A DNA stretch of 49,380 bases from Paenibacillus pasadenensis DSM 19293 (GTDB taxonomy: Bacteria; Bacillota; Bacilli; Paenibacillales; Paenibacillaceae), in contig NZ_KE383854.1 of the NCBI RefSeq assembly GCF_000422485.1, positions 84,514 through 133,893 of the forward strand, read 5' to 3'. Every line of letters starts with the position of its first letter. The first letter of the stretch is position 1. Shown piece by piece: positions 15,120 through 22,883 of this stretch. Under the pieces are notes generated by a model, which was not told where the DNA came from, ran no database searches, and saw only the letters and a list, made by a program, of their open reading frames with translations. Both the position numbers and the translations under genes were made by a program.

Positions 15120-16583
15120 CTACACGCTGCGGATGAGGCGGATATAGAACTCGATGCCTTTGCCGAGCTTGCGGATGGGCAGCGACTCGTTCGCGGCGTG
15201 GATCGTCTCGCGCTCCTCGCGGCTCAGCTCGTACGGGGTGAAACGGTATACATACGGCCACACCGCGGCGAAATGCCGCGAGTCGCTGCCTCCGAGCATG
15301 ACGTACGGCGTCACGGCCGCCTCGGGATACGTGCCGCGGATCGCCGCGGCCACGATCCGGTACGGCTCCTCCCGCGTCGTCGAGACGGGCGAAGGATCGC
15401 CCGCCCGCACGATGCGGAGCTCGACGGCATCGTCGGCGATCGCCCGCCGCATGCGCGTGGCGACGCCTGCGGCCGTTTCTCCGACGGCGACGCGCACATT
15501 GGCGCCAGCCTTCGCCTCGGCGGGCAGGACGTTGGCGGCCGGACTGCCCTGCAGCGTCGTCACGGCGATCGTCGTCGAGCTGAGCGCCCTCGTTTCCGGC
15601 GAGAGCCGGTGGAACAAGCGCGCCAGCAGCGGACGCAGCAGCCATAGATTGGCGAACAGGATCCGGTAGCCGAACGAGGAGCGCCGTCCGAGCGTATCGA
15701 GCATGTCCAGCGTCGGCGGCGGGAAAAACGGCTTCGGCGGCCGCCGCTCCAGCCGCTGGATCGCCCGCGCCAGCCGGAACGCCGGACCGAGGCGGGGCGG
15801 GGCGGAGGCATGTCCGCCCGCGCCGCGCACGACCAGCTCGAAGTCGCTGACGCCCTTCTCGGCGACGCCGACGACGGCGATCGGTCCGCGCACCCCGGGG
15901 AAGATGTTCTCCACTACGGCGCCGCCCTCGTCGACGACGAGGCCGGGCCGGATGCCGCGCTCCTGCAGCAGGCGCACATGGGTCGGCGCGCCGTCGCCCG
16001 CGATCTCTTCGTCGTCGCAGAACGAGAGGTAGATGTCGCGCTTCGGCTTGAAGCCGCTGGCGACGAGCTGCTCGACCGCCTCGAGAATGCAGACGAGCGT
16101 GCCTTTCGTATCAATTGCGCCCCGCCCCCAGACGCGTCCGTCCGCGATCTCGCCGGAGAACGGCGGATGGAGCCACCCTTCTTCTTCCGCAGGCACGACG
16201 TCAAAATGGGACATGAGCACGGTCGGCGCCTCCGGCTCGGCCCCTTGCCACCGGTAGAGCAGCGTGCGGCCGTTCACGATCTCCCGCTCCAGCGCCCGAT
16301 GGGCGGCGGGATAAAGATCCGGCAGCAGATCCAGCAGCGAGCGGAACTCGGCGCGGTCGGCCGATGACGGCTCGCGGCTCGAGACGGTGCGCTTGCGGAT
16401 CAGCTGGGACAGCCTGCCGGCGGCGGCGTCCGCGTCGACAGGGATCGGCTCGCCGCCGCCGGCATGGGGCGCGAGGTCGGCCGCATCGGGCCGGAACCGC
16501 GCTGCCCGCACGAGCAGGACGGCCGCCAGGACGAGCAGGAGCGCGAGCAGGAGAAGCAGGATCGAGACTGCGGGCTGGGGCAT
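15120..16583 (-). CDS. M20-family metallopeptidase, membrane anchored (PM20D1/CPS1-like)
   Basis: A 487-aa zinc peptidase of the M20 family. One N-terminal membrane helix (about 6-27) is followed by the catalytic domain. Metal ligands and catalytic residues are visible in LMSHFDVVPAE (His and Asp), GRGAIDTKG (bridging Asp), SFCDDEEIAGDGA (catalytic Glu pair), VVDEGGA, and IHAANE near the C-terminus (last His). The lid domain lies between. The PM20D1/CPS1-like subgroup has this length and a hydrophobic N-terminus; known members act as carboxypeptidases or N-acyl-amino acid hydrolases. The start at 16583 is preferred over an in-frame ATG 7 codons upstream because AAGGCGGAG is spaced 7 bp from it. 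A TTGACG-17-TACGGT promoter lies at 16633-16661. The substrate is unknown. Confidence 0.9.
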   Translation of the reverse strand: MPQPAVSILLLLLALLLVLAAVLLVRAARFRPDAADLAPHAGGGEPIPVDADAAAGRLSQLIRKRTVSSREPSSADRAEFRSLLDLLPDLYPAAHRALEREIVNGRTLLYRWQGAEPEAPTVLMSHFDVVPAEEEGWLHPPFSGEIADGRVWGRGAIDTKGTLVCILEAVEQLVASGFKPKRDIYLSFCDDEEIAGDGAPTHVRLLQERGIRPGLVVDEGGAVVENIFPGVRGPIAVVGVAEKGVSDFELVVRGAGGHASAPPRLGPAFRLARAIQRLERRPPKPFFPPPTLDMLDTLGRRSSFGYRILFANLWLLRPLLARLFHRLSPETRALSSTTIAVTTLQGSPAANVLPAEAKAGANVRVAVGETAAGVATRMRRAIADDAVELRIVRAGDPSPVSTTREEPYRIVAAAIRGTYPEAAVTPYVMLGGSDSRHFAAVWPYVYRFTPYELSREERETIHAANESLPIRKLGKGIEFYIRLIRSV

Positions 16584-16632
16584 GGGGGATCTCCGCCTTT
16601 GCATGGGGGATAGGTTCGGGGAGTACAAGTCC

Positions 16633-16661
16633 ACCGTACCAATGCCGCCTCCGCGCGTCAA
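16633..16661 (-). promoter_or_regulatory. Promoter of M20 peptidase gene
   Basis: Minus strand: TTGACG (16656-16661), a 17-bp spacer, then TACGGT (16633-16638), 50 bp before the ATG. The -35 is good and the -10 weak. Confidence 0.5.
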
Positions 16662-16797
16662 CGGATAACATTCTCTTCCCGAAGAAGAGCGGATTCCCCC
16701 GGCATGCCGGCCCGAATCCGATGTGGGGTCCGGACCGGGACGAAGCCGCATCGCCGCCGGCGGGCGGCGGCAGCCGGTTCGCCTCGGCCCGTCCGGT

Positions 16798-17307
16798 TCA
16801 GGCGGATTGAACGGCGGCCAGATGCTCCTCGAGCCGGTCCCATGTTTCGCGGACGCCATGCTCCATGCCCATGTCAATGACCGACTGCAGCTGCGCCGCC
16901 GTCTCGTAGCGGCTGCGGTTGATGACGGTCGTAGAGCCGTCCCGCTCCACGAACTCCAGCTCCGTGAAGCACGGAGGCAGCTCCTCGTTGATCGTGCCTT
17001 CCTCGTCCGAGAAGTAGTCCGTACAGGAATAGAAGTCTTGCGGATTCGTTTCCTTATAGATCGTCTTGCCCCAGGATTCCATGCCGTAGAAGTCGCCCTG
17101 CGCCGGATCCTCGCACTTCATGCAGTAATGCCAGACGCCGCCGGGGCGGAAGTCGATGTCGCATCTTGTCAGCGTCCAGCCGTGCGGTCCCCACCATTTC
17201 TTCAGATGCTCGGCTTCGGTAAAAGCGCGGAATACGAGATCCTTCGGAGCGCCGAAGGTCCTCTCTATTATGAACTGATTGCCCTCGACCCGGATCCTCG
17301 TGGTCAT
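16798..17307 (-). CDS. SRPBCC/AHSA1-domain protein
   Basis: A 169-aa protein of the START/Bet v1-like AHSA1 family. It begins with the usual FIIERTFGAPKDLVFRAFTE and has EHLKKWWGPHGWT, RPGGVWHYCM (about 55-65) and a C-terminal amphipathic helix that closes the ligand cavity. Family members bind hydrophobic small molecules or act as uncharacterised stress proteins; no enzyme activity can be assigned. GAGGAGG lies 10 bp before the ATG. Upstream is a TTGACA-18-TATAGT promoter whose -35 hexamer sits in the loop of a perfect 17-bp inverted repeat (17377-17416). In Firmicutes such AHSA1 genes often lie beside an ArsR-type repressor, but no such gene is nearby here. Confidence 0.9.
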   Translation of the reverse strand: MTTRIRVEGNQFIIERTFGAPKDLVFRAFTEAEHLKKWWGPHGWTLTRCDIDFRPGGVWHYCMKCEDPAQGDFYGMESWGKTIYKETNPQDFYSCTDYFSDEEGTINEELPPCFTELEFVERDGSTTVINRSRYETAAQLQSVIDMGMEHGVRETWDRLEEHLAAVQSA

Positions 17308-17369
17308 GATCCCATTCCTCCTCGAAAAGTAGTCGGTGCAAGTTCCATGGATGCGTTAGCCATGAATCC

Positions 17370-17399
17370 ACTATAGCTTCATTTGAATATTCCTGTCAA
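17370..17399 (-). promoter_or_regulatory. Promoter of AHSA1 gene
   Basis: Minus strand: TTGACA (17394-17399), an 18-bp spacer, then TATAGT (17370-17375), about 63 bp before the ATG. A strong promoter embedded in the palindrome described in the next entry. Confidence 0.7.
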
Positions 17400-17416
17400 G
17401 GAATATTCAAATGAAG
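17377..17416. promoter_or_regulatory. 17-bp palindrome over the AHSA1 promoter (likely operator)
   Basis: Perfect inverted repeat: arm 17377-17393, six-base centre TGTCAA, arm 17400-17416. Each arm holds the self-complementary octamer GAATATTC flanked by ATTT or AAAT. The centre is the -35 hexamer itself (TTGACA on the minus strand) and one arm fills the spacer. Bound protein would therefore block the polymerase. The AT-rich GAATATTC arms resemble operators of ArsR/SmtB-type repressors; that assignment is inference. Confidence 0.65.
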
Positions 17417-17562
17417 AATAAGAACCGGCAGCAGGCGGCTGTCCGTCTGCCCTTCTACCGGCTCTTCGTATCTTCCGCATCGACCGCTCCCGCCGGCGTC
17501 CGAACCGCCGCATAGGCATCGACAGCAGCATCGGCTTGACTGCCGATCCGATCCGTTGCGGC

Positions 17563-19092
17563 CTACGCCTGCGCCGAAGGAGGCTGCTGGGCCTTCTCCT
17601 TGAGCGCCCGCCGCAGCGTCTTGCCGGAGCTGTTCTTGGGCAGCTCGGCGAGGAACTCGATCGCCGTCGGCCGCTTGTACTTGACGAGGCTGCCGCTGCA
17701 GAAGGCGGCCAGCTCCTCGGCCGTCAGCGCCTCGTCGCTGCGGACGACGTACGCCTTGACCGCCTCTCCGAGCGTCTCGTCAGGCACGCCGACGACGGCC
17801 GCCTCGAAGACGCCGGGATGGCGGTAGAGCACCTCCTCGACCTCGCGCGGATAGACGTTGAAGCCGCCGACGTTGATCATGTCCTTCATGCGGTCGACGA
17901 TATAGATGTAGCCTTCCTCGTCCATGCGGGCGATGTCGCCGGTATGGAGCCAGCCGCCCCGCAGCGCCTCGGCCGTGGCGTCCGGCAGCTTGTAGTAGCC
18001 TTGCATGACGTTCGGCCCCTGCACGATCAGCTCGCCGATCTCGCCGCGAGGCACCTCGTTGCCCTGGTGATCGACGATGCGGTTCGTGACGCGCGGGATG
18101 TCGACGCCGACCGAGCCCGGCTTGCGCTTGCCGCCGAGCGGATTGAACGCCGTCACCGGCGCCGCTTCCGACAGGCCGTAGCCCTCGTAGATGACGACGC
18201 CGAACCGCTCCTCGACCTTGCGCAGCATCTCCACGGGCAGCGAGGCGCCGCCGGAGGAGCAGAGCCGGAGCGTGGCGAAGTCGGCGGCCGTCGCGTCCGG
18301 CACCTGCAGCAGGTAGGCGTACATCGTCGGCACGCCGGAGAACATCGTCGCCCGCTGCTCGCGGATCGCCGCGATCGTCTCCACCGGATGGAAGCGCGGG
18401 AGGATGATGATGCAGGCGCCGACCGCGAGCGGAGCGTTCAGGCAGACGGTCAGGGAGTAGATGTGGAACATCGGCAGCACGGCCACGGCGCGCTCGTTTT
18501 CGGTCAGCTCGAACATCGTATAGACCGATTCGGCGTTTGTCGCCAGATTGCGATGGGACAGCATCGCGCCCTTCGGCTTGCCGGTCGTGCCCGAGGTGTA
18601 GAGGATGACGGCGGTGTCCTTTTCATCGATGTAAGCGGATTCAAGATGTCCGGCGCCGAGCTGAAGCAGACGGGCAAAGGAATCCTCGCCTTCTTCTTCG
18701 CCGACGTAGAAAGGCTGGATCGGGCGGGGCAGCCGGGCTTGCAGGGCGGCGAGCAGCGGCCGCAGCGGCGCGGCGGCGATCGCGGCGCGAGCTCCGCTGT
18801 CGGCGAGGATGTACGCGAGCTCATCCGCCGTATAGGTCGGATTGACGGGCACGACGATCGCTCCGAGGGCGAGCGCGCCGTAGAGGGAGACGATGAACTC
18901 CGGGGCGTTGCCGAGCAGCAGCACAACCTTGTCGCCTTTGGCGATGCCTTCGGCGGCCAGGCCGGCGGCGCAGCGGCGCACCTGCTCGATCAGCTCCGCA
19001 TAGGTGGCGCTTGCTCCTCGGTAGACGTACGCTTCCCGTTCCGGGAAGCTTGCCGCGCTGTTCTCGAGCGCTTCGACCAGGTTCCAGCTCAT
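17563..19092 (-). CDS. lcfB: Long-chain fatty-acid--CoA ligase (LcfB-like)
   Basis: A 509-aa AMP-forming acyl-CoA synthetase that activates fatty acids to acyl-adenylate and then acyl-CoA. The adenylation motifs are all present: phosphate loop YTSGTTGKPKG (about 175), GVPTMYAYL, YGLSEAAPVT (about 305), GWLHTGDIA (about 385), DRMKDMINVGGFNVYPREVEE (hinge region and A8), and the catalytic Lys in PKNSSGKTLRR near the C-terminus. Its length and sequence closely resemble B. subtilis LcfB (YhfL, about 513 aa). AAGGAG lies about 11 bp upstream of the ATG. The gene stands alone on the minus strand. A perfect 14-bp cre-like palindrome lies about 72 bp upstream (19164-19177), so carbon-source control of fatty-acid use is possible. 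Confidence 0.9.
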   Translation of the reverse strand: MSWNLVEALENSAASFPEREAYVYRGASATYAELIEQVRRCAAGLAAEGIAKGDKVVLLLGNAPEFIVSLYGALALGAIVVPVNPTYTADELAYILADSGARAAIAAAPLRPLLAALQARLPRPIQPFYVGEEEGEDSFARLLQLGAGHLESAYIDEKDTAVILYTSGTTGKPKGAMLSHRNLATNAESVYTMFELTENERAVAVLPMFHIYSLTVCLNAPLAVGACIIILPRFHPVETIAAIREQRATMFSGVPTMYAYLLQVPDATAADFATLRLCSSGGASLPVEMLRKVEERFGVVIYEGYGLSEAAPVTAFNPLGGKRKPGSVGVDIPRVTNRIVDHQGNEVPRGEIGELIVQGPNVMQGYYKLPDATAEALRGGWLHTGDIARMDEEGYIYIVDRMKDMINVGGFNVYPREVEEVLYRHPGVFEAAVVGVPDETLGEAVKAYVVRSDEALTAEELAAFCSGSLVKYKRPTAIEFLAELPKNSSGKTLRRALKEKAQQPPSAQA

Positions 19093-19163
19093 GCTTCAGT
19101 CAGCTCCTTTTTCGTCTAGGTAGGCGGGGAAGGATCTGCGATGACTCACTGCCATCTTATTCG

Positions 19164-19177
19164 CGGAAGCGCTTCCG
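19164..19177. promoter_or_regulatory. Palindrome upstream of lcfB-like gene (cre-like)
   Basis: CGGAAGCGCTTCCG is a perfect 14-bp palindrome with the AAGCGCTT core of cre sites, but its outer bases (CG...CG in place of TG...CA) deviate. It lies between the divergent lcfB-like and LURP-one genes. CcpA or another repressor could bind; unproven. Confidence 0.35.
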
Positions 19178-19240
19178 AATCCCTGCGCGTTTTTTGCCGG
19201 GATGCCGGCAGCGAGGGTGGGGCGATCGCGATGGAGGTGG

Positions 19241-19246
19241 TATAAT
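19241..19246 (+). promoter_or_regulatory. -10 box of LURP-one gene
   Basis: TATAAT 55 bp before the chosen ATG. With a 17-bp spacer the -35 is TGGGGC, which is poor. Confidence 0.45.
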
Positions 19247-19300
19247 CTAGTGAAGCAAGGGAATTTATCCAGATGACTAGATTTGGAGAGGATGAGTGAG

Positions 19301-19795
19301 ATGGAGCTTTATTTCCGGGACAACTTCTTCAGCTCCGGCGAAACCGAGATCATGGACGCGTCCGGCCGGCCGATCGGCAAGGTCGACCTGAGGAGCGCGT
19401 TCGGCTCCTCGCTGGAGATTTTCGGCGCAGCGGGCGAAAGCTTGTACGAAGGAAGGTTCCTGGCCTTTTCGAGCAAGTGGAGGGTGCTGCAGGCCGGCGG
19501 CGAGGAGATCGGACAGCTGCGCTGGCGGATGGCCTTTTTCTCCAAGCGCTTCGAATATGACAGCTACGGTCGAGGCGTCTACCAGCTGACGTCGCCCGCG
19601 ATGTCCAAAGAGTACGAGATCGCCGACGAGGACGGGCGGATCGTGGGCCGCTTCGAGCGGGTGAGCGGCTGGATGTCGGCCGGAGCTTTTCGCCTCGAGT
19701 GCGGCGAATGCCAAGTGCCGCCGCTGGAGTGGGCGGCGGTCATTCTCGGCATGAACGCGATGCAGAAGCAGTCGTCGGCAGCGGGAGGCGTCTGA
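19301..19795 (+). CDS. LURP-one/tubby-like domain protein (YxjI-like)
   Basis: A 164-aa protein of the LURP-one-related family, a tubby-like beta-barrel around a central helix. Typical features are the start MELYFRDNFFSSGETEI, DLRSAFGSSLEIFG, FSSKWRVLQ, RGVYQLTSPAMSKEYEI, and a C-terminal hydrophobic helix that fills the barrel. Related domains may bind phospholipids or DNA; no bacterial function is established. ATG 19301 is chosen because GGAGAGG (19285-19291) is 9 bp away; an in-frame ATG at 19292 abuts that ribosome binding site. It is divergent from the lcfB-like gene and convergent with the next gene. Confidence 0.82.
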   Translation: MELYFRDNFFSSGETEIMDASGRPIGKVDLRSAFGSSLEIFGAAGESLYEGRFLAFSSKWRVLQAGGEEIGQLRWRMAFFSKRFEYDSYGRGVYQLTSPAMSKEYEIADEDGRIVGRFERVSGWMSAGAFRLECGECQVPPLEWAAVILGMNAMQKQSSAAGGV

Positions 19796-19812
19796 GCGCT
19801 GGCGGAGAACCG

Positions 19813-20184
19813 CTAGAGCAGACGATAGCCGGCGGGCAGCGAGCCCGTGCGGCGGATCTCGCGGATCTGCGCGTCGGTCAGCGATTGGTTCGTCGAGATC
19901 AGCGACTCGACATCCTCGCCGCCGATCAGATCGTCCAGATCGGGCAGGTTGCGGACCGAGCCGCGGTAGACGCGGTAGTTGCCGCGGAAGCGCGTCTCCG
20001 AGAAGACGACGAGCGTGGCGTTCGGGCTGGTGGAGAAGAAGCGGAGGCTCTCAAAACCGTCGAGGATGCGGTCCGTATCGCGGATGCCGAGGTTGCCCCG
20101 GTAGATGCGGCTGACGCCGCCGTAGCGCTCTTCGGAGTAGACGGTGAGGCGGGGATAGGTCTGGCTGGCTTGCACAGGTTTCAT
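19813..20184 (-). CDS. Small protein with possible beta/gamma-crystallin-like repeats
   Basis: A 123-aa protein containing two similar segments, VYSEERYGGVSRIYRGN (about 15-31) and VFSETRFRGNYRVYRGS (about 60-76). Each is followed by a loop with Leu/Asp and later a Ser, reminiscent of the Y/F-x-G Greek-key pattern of beta/gamma-crystallins. The C-terminus (SLTDAQIREIRRTGSLPAGY) is a separate helical tail. There is no signal peptide. AAGGAAG lies about 11 bp before the ATG. I do not recognise a named family; the crystallin-like fold is tentative. Its 3' end faces the LURP-one gene with 17 bp between the stop codons. Confidence 0.6.
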   Translation of the reverse strand: MKPVQASQTYPRLTVYSEERYGGVSRIYRGNLGIRDTDRILDGFESLRFFSTSPNATLVVFSETRFRGNYRVYRGSVRNLPDLDDLIGGEDVESLISTNQSLTDAQIREIRRTGSLPAGYRLL

Positions 20185-20417
20185 CGGAGGGAATCTTCCT
20201 TTCGGATTGGCTTCCCTAGCAGATTATGATAGAAGCTGCGAAACGTTCGGGGCGCCTGCCGGGGGAGCATGAAAGACTACTTCCTTATCCAGGGCCAGCC
20301 TGTGGCAGCATGCCTCCGGTCGGACCGCCGCGTGCTGCCGATTGGTTCGACTCGCGACTTTTGCAAAAGTTGGTTTCCGACGGTTCCGCTGGACTTGAGT
20401 CGTTCCCCATCCGTTGC

Positions 20418-20610
20418 TAACGACGCCTCAGACGCTTAGAGCCCTTTTTTTCGCACTTCCAAAAATGTAACGACGCGTCAGACGCTTCCAATAGGCCGAT
20501 CGCATCATTCTGCATGTTTTTCCGGCCTTTTTGCAGGGCTAAGCGCGTGACGCGTCGTTAGAATCGGGAGCCGCCCTTTTTGGGGCTGCCAACGCTCTGA
20601 TTCGTCGCAA
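20418..20610. repeat. Two direct and two inverted copies of a 20-bp core, 50-bp spacing
   Basis: TAACGACGCCTCAGACGCTT at 20418-20437 and TAACGACGCGTCAGACGCTT at 20468-20487 are direct copies 50 bp apart (19 of 20 identical). Inverted copies follow at 20541-20560 (18 of 20) and, more diverged, at 20591-20610. T-runs lie between the cores. The second and third copies could pair in RNA or as a cruciform. No gene is visible in this gap. Confidence 0.75.
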
Positions 20611-20747
20611 GCGGTCCTCCGCGCTTCGACTGGATTAGCCGCTCGCAAGACCGAGCGCCGCCCGGCCCGCAGGCGCCCGCCTAGGCGTCCCGGCCCGCGC
20701 CCGGCCCACAGGCGCCCCGGCTCGCGCTCAGCGCGCGCGCCCCGGGT
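20611..20747. other. GC-rich intergenic tract
   Basis: Repeated CCGGCCCGC and CAGGCGCCC blocks between the 50-bp repeats and the end of the MOSC gene. There is no gene or recognisable terminator. Confidence 0.4.
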
Positions 20748-21458
20748 TCAGCCCTCGCGCAGCGCGGCATCGCCCTCGGCGATCCGGCCCGGCTCGAGAA
20801 CCGAGGCGTACAGCCCGAAGCTCAGCCCGAAGCGGTCGTTCACGACGCGCAGCAGCGACGGATCGCGCTCCAGGCTGTCCGGATCGTAATTGACCATCGA
20901 GCAGCGCTGGCAGAAAGAATCGACCTGCAGCAGCGCGCCGCCGATGCGCAGCCGCGCGCCGAGCAGCGACTCGTCGTCGAACTCGGGATCGTCCGTCCGC
21001 AGCAGCAGGTTCGGCCGAAAGCGAAGGGCTTCGGCCTCCTTGCCCCAAGCGGCCTTCAGCCGCCGCAGGGAAGCGTCGGTGACGATCAGCACGCTGGCGG
21101 CGTCGACCGCCATCAAGCCGTTGCCTTCGCGGCCGGGAGCTCCTTCCGCGCTCATCGACATGCGCGTGCCCGTCACCTGCTCCAGCTCGTCCCCGAGGGC
21201 GGGCTCCCAGCGGTAGGAGGGGCCGAGCGGGGAATCGACGCGCACGCCTTCTTCCCCGTAGGCGGCGCGGTACATCAGCAGGGCGGGGAACTTGCGGGCG
21301 GTATGGTAGCTGCTCCAGCCTTCCTTGGCTTCGTCGTACAGGCTGCAGAAGCGGTCGCCTTCCAGGCCGTACCGTTCGACGGAGACGCCTTGCAGCCGCT
21401 CGCCTCCCATCGACTTGACGGGATAGCGCCAGATTTCGCTTGTTTGTCCGATTCGCAT
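20748..21458 (-). CDS. MOSC-domain protein (mARC/YcbX-like)
   Basis: A 236-aa protein with an N-terminal MOSC_N beta-barrel (EIWRYPVKSMGGERL at residues 8-22) and a C-terminal MOSC domain. The latter carries the conserved Cys in FCQRCSMVNYDPDSLERD (about 190), the position that binds the molybdenum cofactor in mARC and related enzymes. Family members reduce N-hydroxylated compounds or handle Mo-cofactor sulfur; the exact role here is unknown. The ATG at 21458 lies 4 bp after the MFS stop, and its ribosome binding site AAAGGAG is inside the end of the MFS gene, so the two are translationally coupled. Confidence 0.87.
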   Translation of the reverse strand: MRIGQTSEIWRYPVKSMGGERLQGVSVERYGLEGDRFCSLYDEAKEGWSSYHTARKFPALLMYRAAYGEEGVRVDSPLGPSYRWEPALGDELEQVTGTRMSMSAEGAPGREGNGLMAVDAASVLIVTDASLRRLKAAWGKEAEALRFRPNLLLRTDDPEFDDESLLGARLRIGGALLQVDSFCQRCSMVNYDPDSLERDPSLLRVVNDRFGLSFGLYASVLEPGRIAEGDAALREG

Positions 21459-21462
21459 GCGT

Positions 21463-22701
21463 TCATCGTTCTCCTTTGTCGAGATCATAGGGCCGGGCCG
21501 AGAGGCGAGCCGACGGCAGCAGGCAAAGGGCCAGCCACAGCAGCAGTCCGGCGGCCAGCATGCCGCCGATCAGGCGGACGACGCCCGGCCAGCCGTCCGC
21601 GCTCCAGGCGAGGCCGCCGGCCGTCCCGCCCAGGCTCGAGCCGGCATAGTAGAAGAGCAGGTACAGCGAGGACGCCTGCGCGCGTCCTGCGGGCGCGGCC
21701 GCTCCGACCCAGGCGCTGGCGACGGCATGTCCGCCGAAAAATCCCGCCGTGAACAGCGCCGTGCCGAGCAGCGTGAGGCCGAGCTGCTCCGGCAGCGTCA
21801 GCGCCAGTCCGGCGGCCAGCAGGCCGAGCGCCAGGCCGAGCGCGGCGCGTCGGTCGCGCAGCCTGCCCATGAACGGGGAGCTGACCGAGCCGGTCAGGAA
21901 CAGGATGAAGATCCAGCCGACCCACGCTTGCGGCAGCTCGAACGGCGGGGCCAGCAGCCGGAAGGCGAGATAGCTGTACAGCGTGACGAAGCCGCCCATC
22001 AGCACCGCGCCGATGCCGAACAGCGCGAGCAGGACGGGCCGCCGCAGATGGCGGCGCGAATGCGCCAGCATCTCCTGCGGCGTCGTCCGATTCGCCGCGC
22101 TCCGGCGCGGCTCCGGCAGCCGGCGCATGAGCTGCCAGGCGGCGAGCAGGCCGCACAGCGCGACCGCGCCGACGCCCCAGCGCCAGCCGGCGAGGTCGCT
22201 GATCGTGCTGACCGCTCCGCGGCCGGCGAGGCCGCCGATGGAATTGCCGCTGATGTACAGTCCCATCGCGGCGCCGAGGCTGGCGGGATCCATCTCCTCC
22301 GCGAGATAGGTCATCGCTACGGCCGGCAGTCCGGCCAGCAGGATGCCCAGCAGCGCGCGCAGCGCCAGCAGCGAGGCGAACCCCGGCGCCAGCGCCGCCG
22401 CGAGGCAGATCAGGCTCGCCAGCAGCAGCGATGCTTCCATGACGCGCTTGCGGCCGATGCGGTCGGACAGCAGTCCGGCGATCGGCAGCGCGGCGGCGAG
22501 CAGCACCGTGCTGACCGACAGCGTGAGGCTGGCTCCGGCCGGCGTCTGCCCGAACTCGCGGGCGAACTCGGGCAGCAGCGGCTGCACGCTGTACAGCATG
22601 CCGAACGTGGCCGCGCCGGCCACGAACAGCGAACGGCCGGCGCGCCGGTAGTCGTCCGAGCCTCGGACGATGCGTCCCGGCTCGTCCGGGATTGGGTTCA
22701 T
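21463..22701 (-). CDS. MFS transporter (YnfM-like)
   Basis: A 412-aa major facilitator with 12 predicted membrane helices in two halves of six. The loop 2-3 signature is GLLSDRIGRKRVMEA (about residues 78-92), the helix 4 region is LRALLGILLAGLPAVAMTYL, and the second-half signature is FMGRLRDRRAA. It resembles the YnfM-type subgroup of proton-driven exporters. AAGGAAGG lies 8 bp before the ATG. The MOSC gene follows immediately, so the pair may be co-regulated, perhaps exporting a compound that the MOSC protein acts on (speculative). A TATACT box on the minus strand near 22752 may be its -10. Confidence 0.88.
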   Translation of the reverse strand: MNPIPDEPGRIVRGSDDYRRAGRSLFVAGAATFGMLYSVQPLLPEFAREFGQTPAGASLTLSVSTVLLAAALPIAGLLSDRIGRKRVMEASLLLASLICLAAALAPGFASLLALRALLGILLAGLPAVAMTYLAEEMDPASLGAAMGLYISGNSIGGLAGRGAVSTISDLAGWRWGVGAVALCGLLAAWQLMRRLPEPRRSAANRTTPQEMLAHSRRHLRRPVLLALFGIGAVLMGGFVTLYSYLAFRLLAPPFELPQAWVGWIFILFLTGSVSSPFMGRLRDRRAALGLALGLLAAGLALTLPEQLGLTLLGTALFTAGFFGGHAVASAWVGAAAPAGRAQASSLYLLFYYAGSSLGGTAGGLAWSADGWPGVVRLIGGMLAAGLLLWLALCLLPSARLSARPYDLDKGER

Positions 22702-22833
22702 GAAGCCGACCTTCCTTTCTTTGATGCGGGAAGCAGCGTCTGTTTCGTCCAGTATAGCGATTTTTCAGAGAACAAATAAGTAGCCGTAGGACGTTTTCCC
22801 GCGAGCGGACTGCAGTTTTGCCCGAAGATGGGC

Positions 22834-22839
22834 TATAAT
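22834..22839 (+). promoter_or_regulatory. -10 box of PRPP synthetase-like gene
   Basis: TATAAT 44 bp before the ATG. The -35 (TGCAGT at 22811-22816, 17-bp spacer) is weak. Confidence 0.5.
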
Positions 22840-22883
22840 GAGGGCAAAGGCTCATCCAATGCGCGGGAGGGAAAGAATACCTA

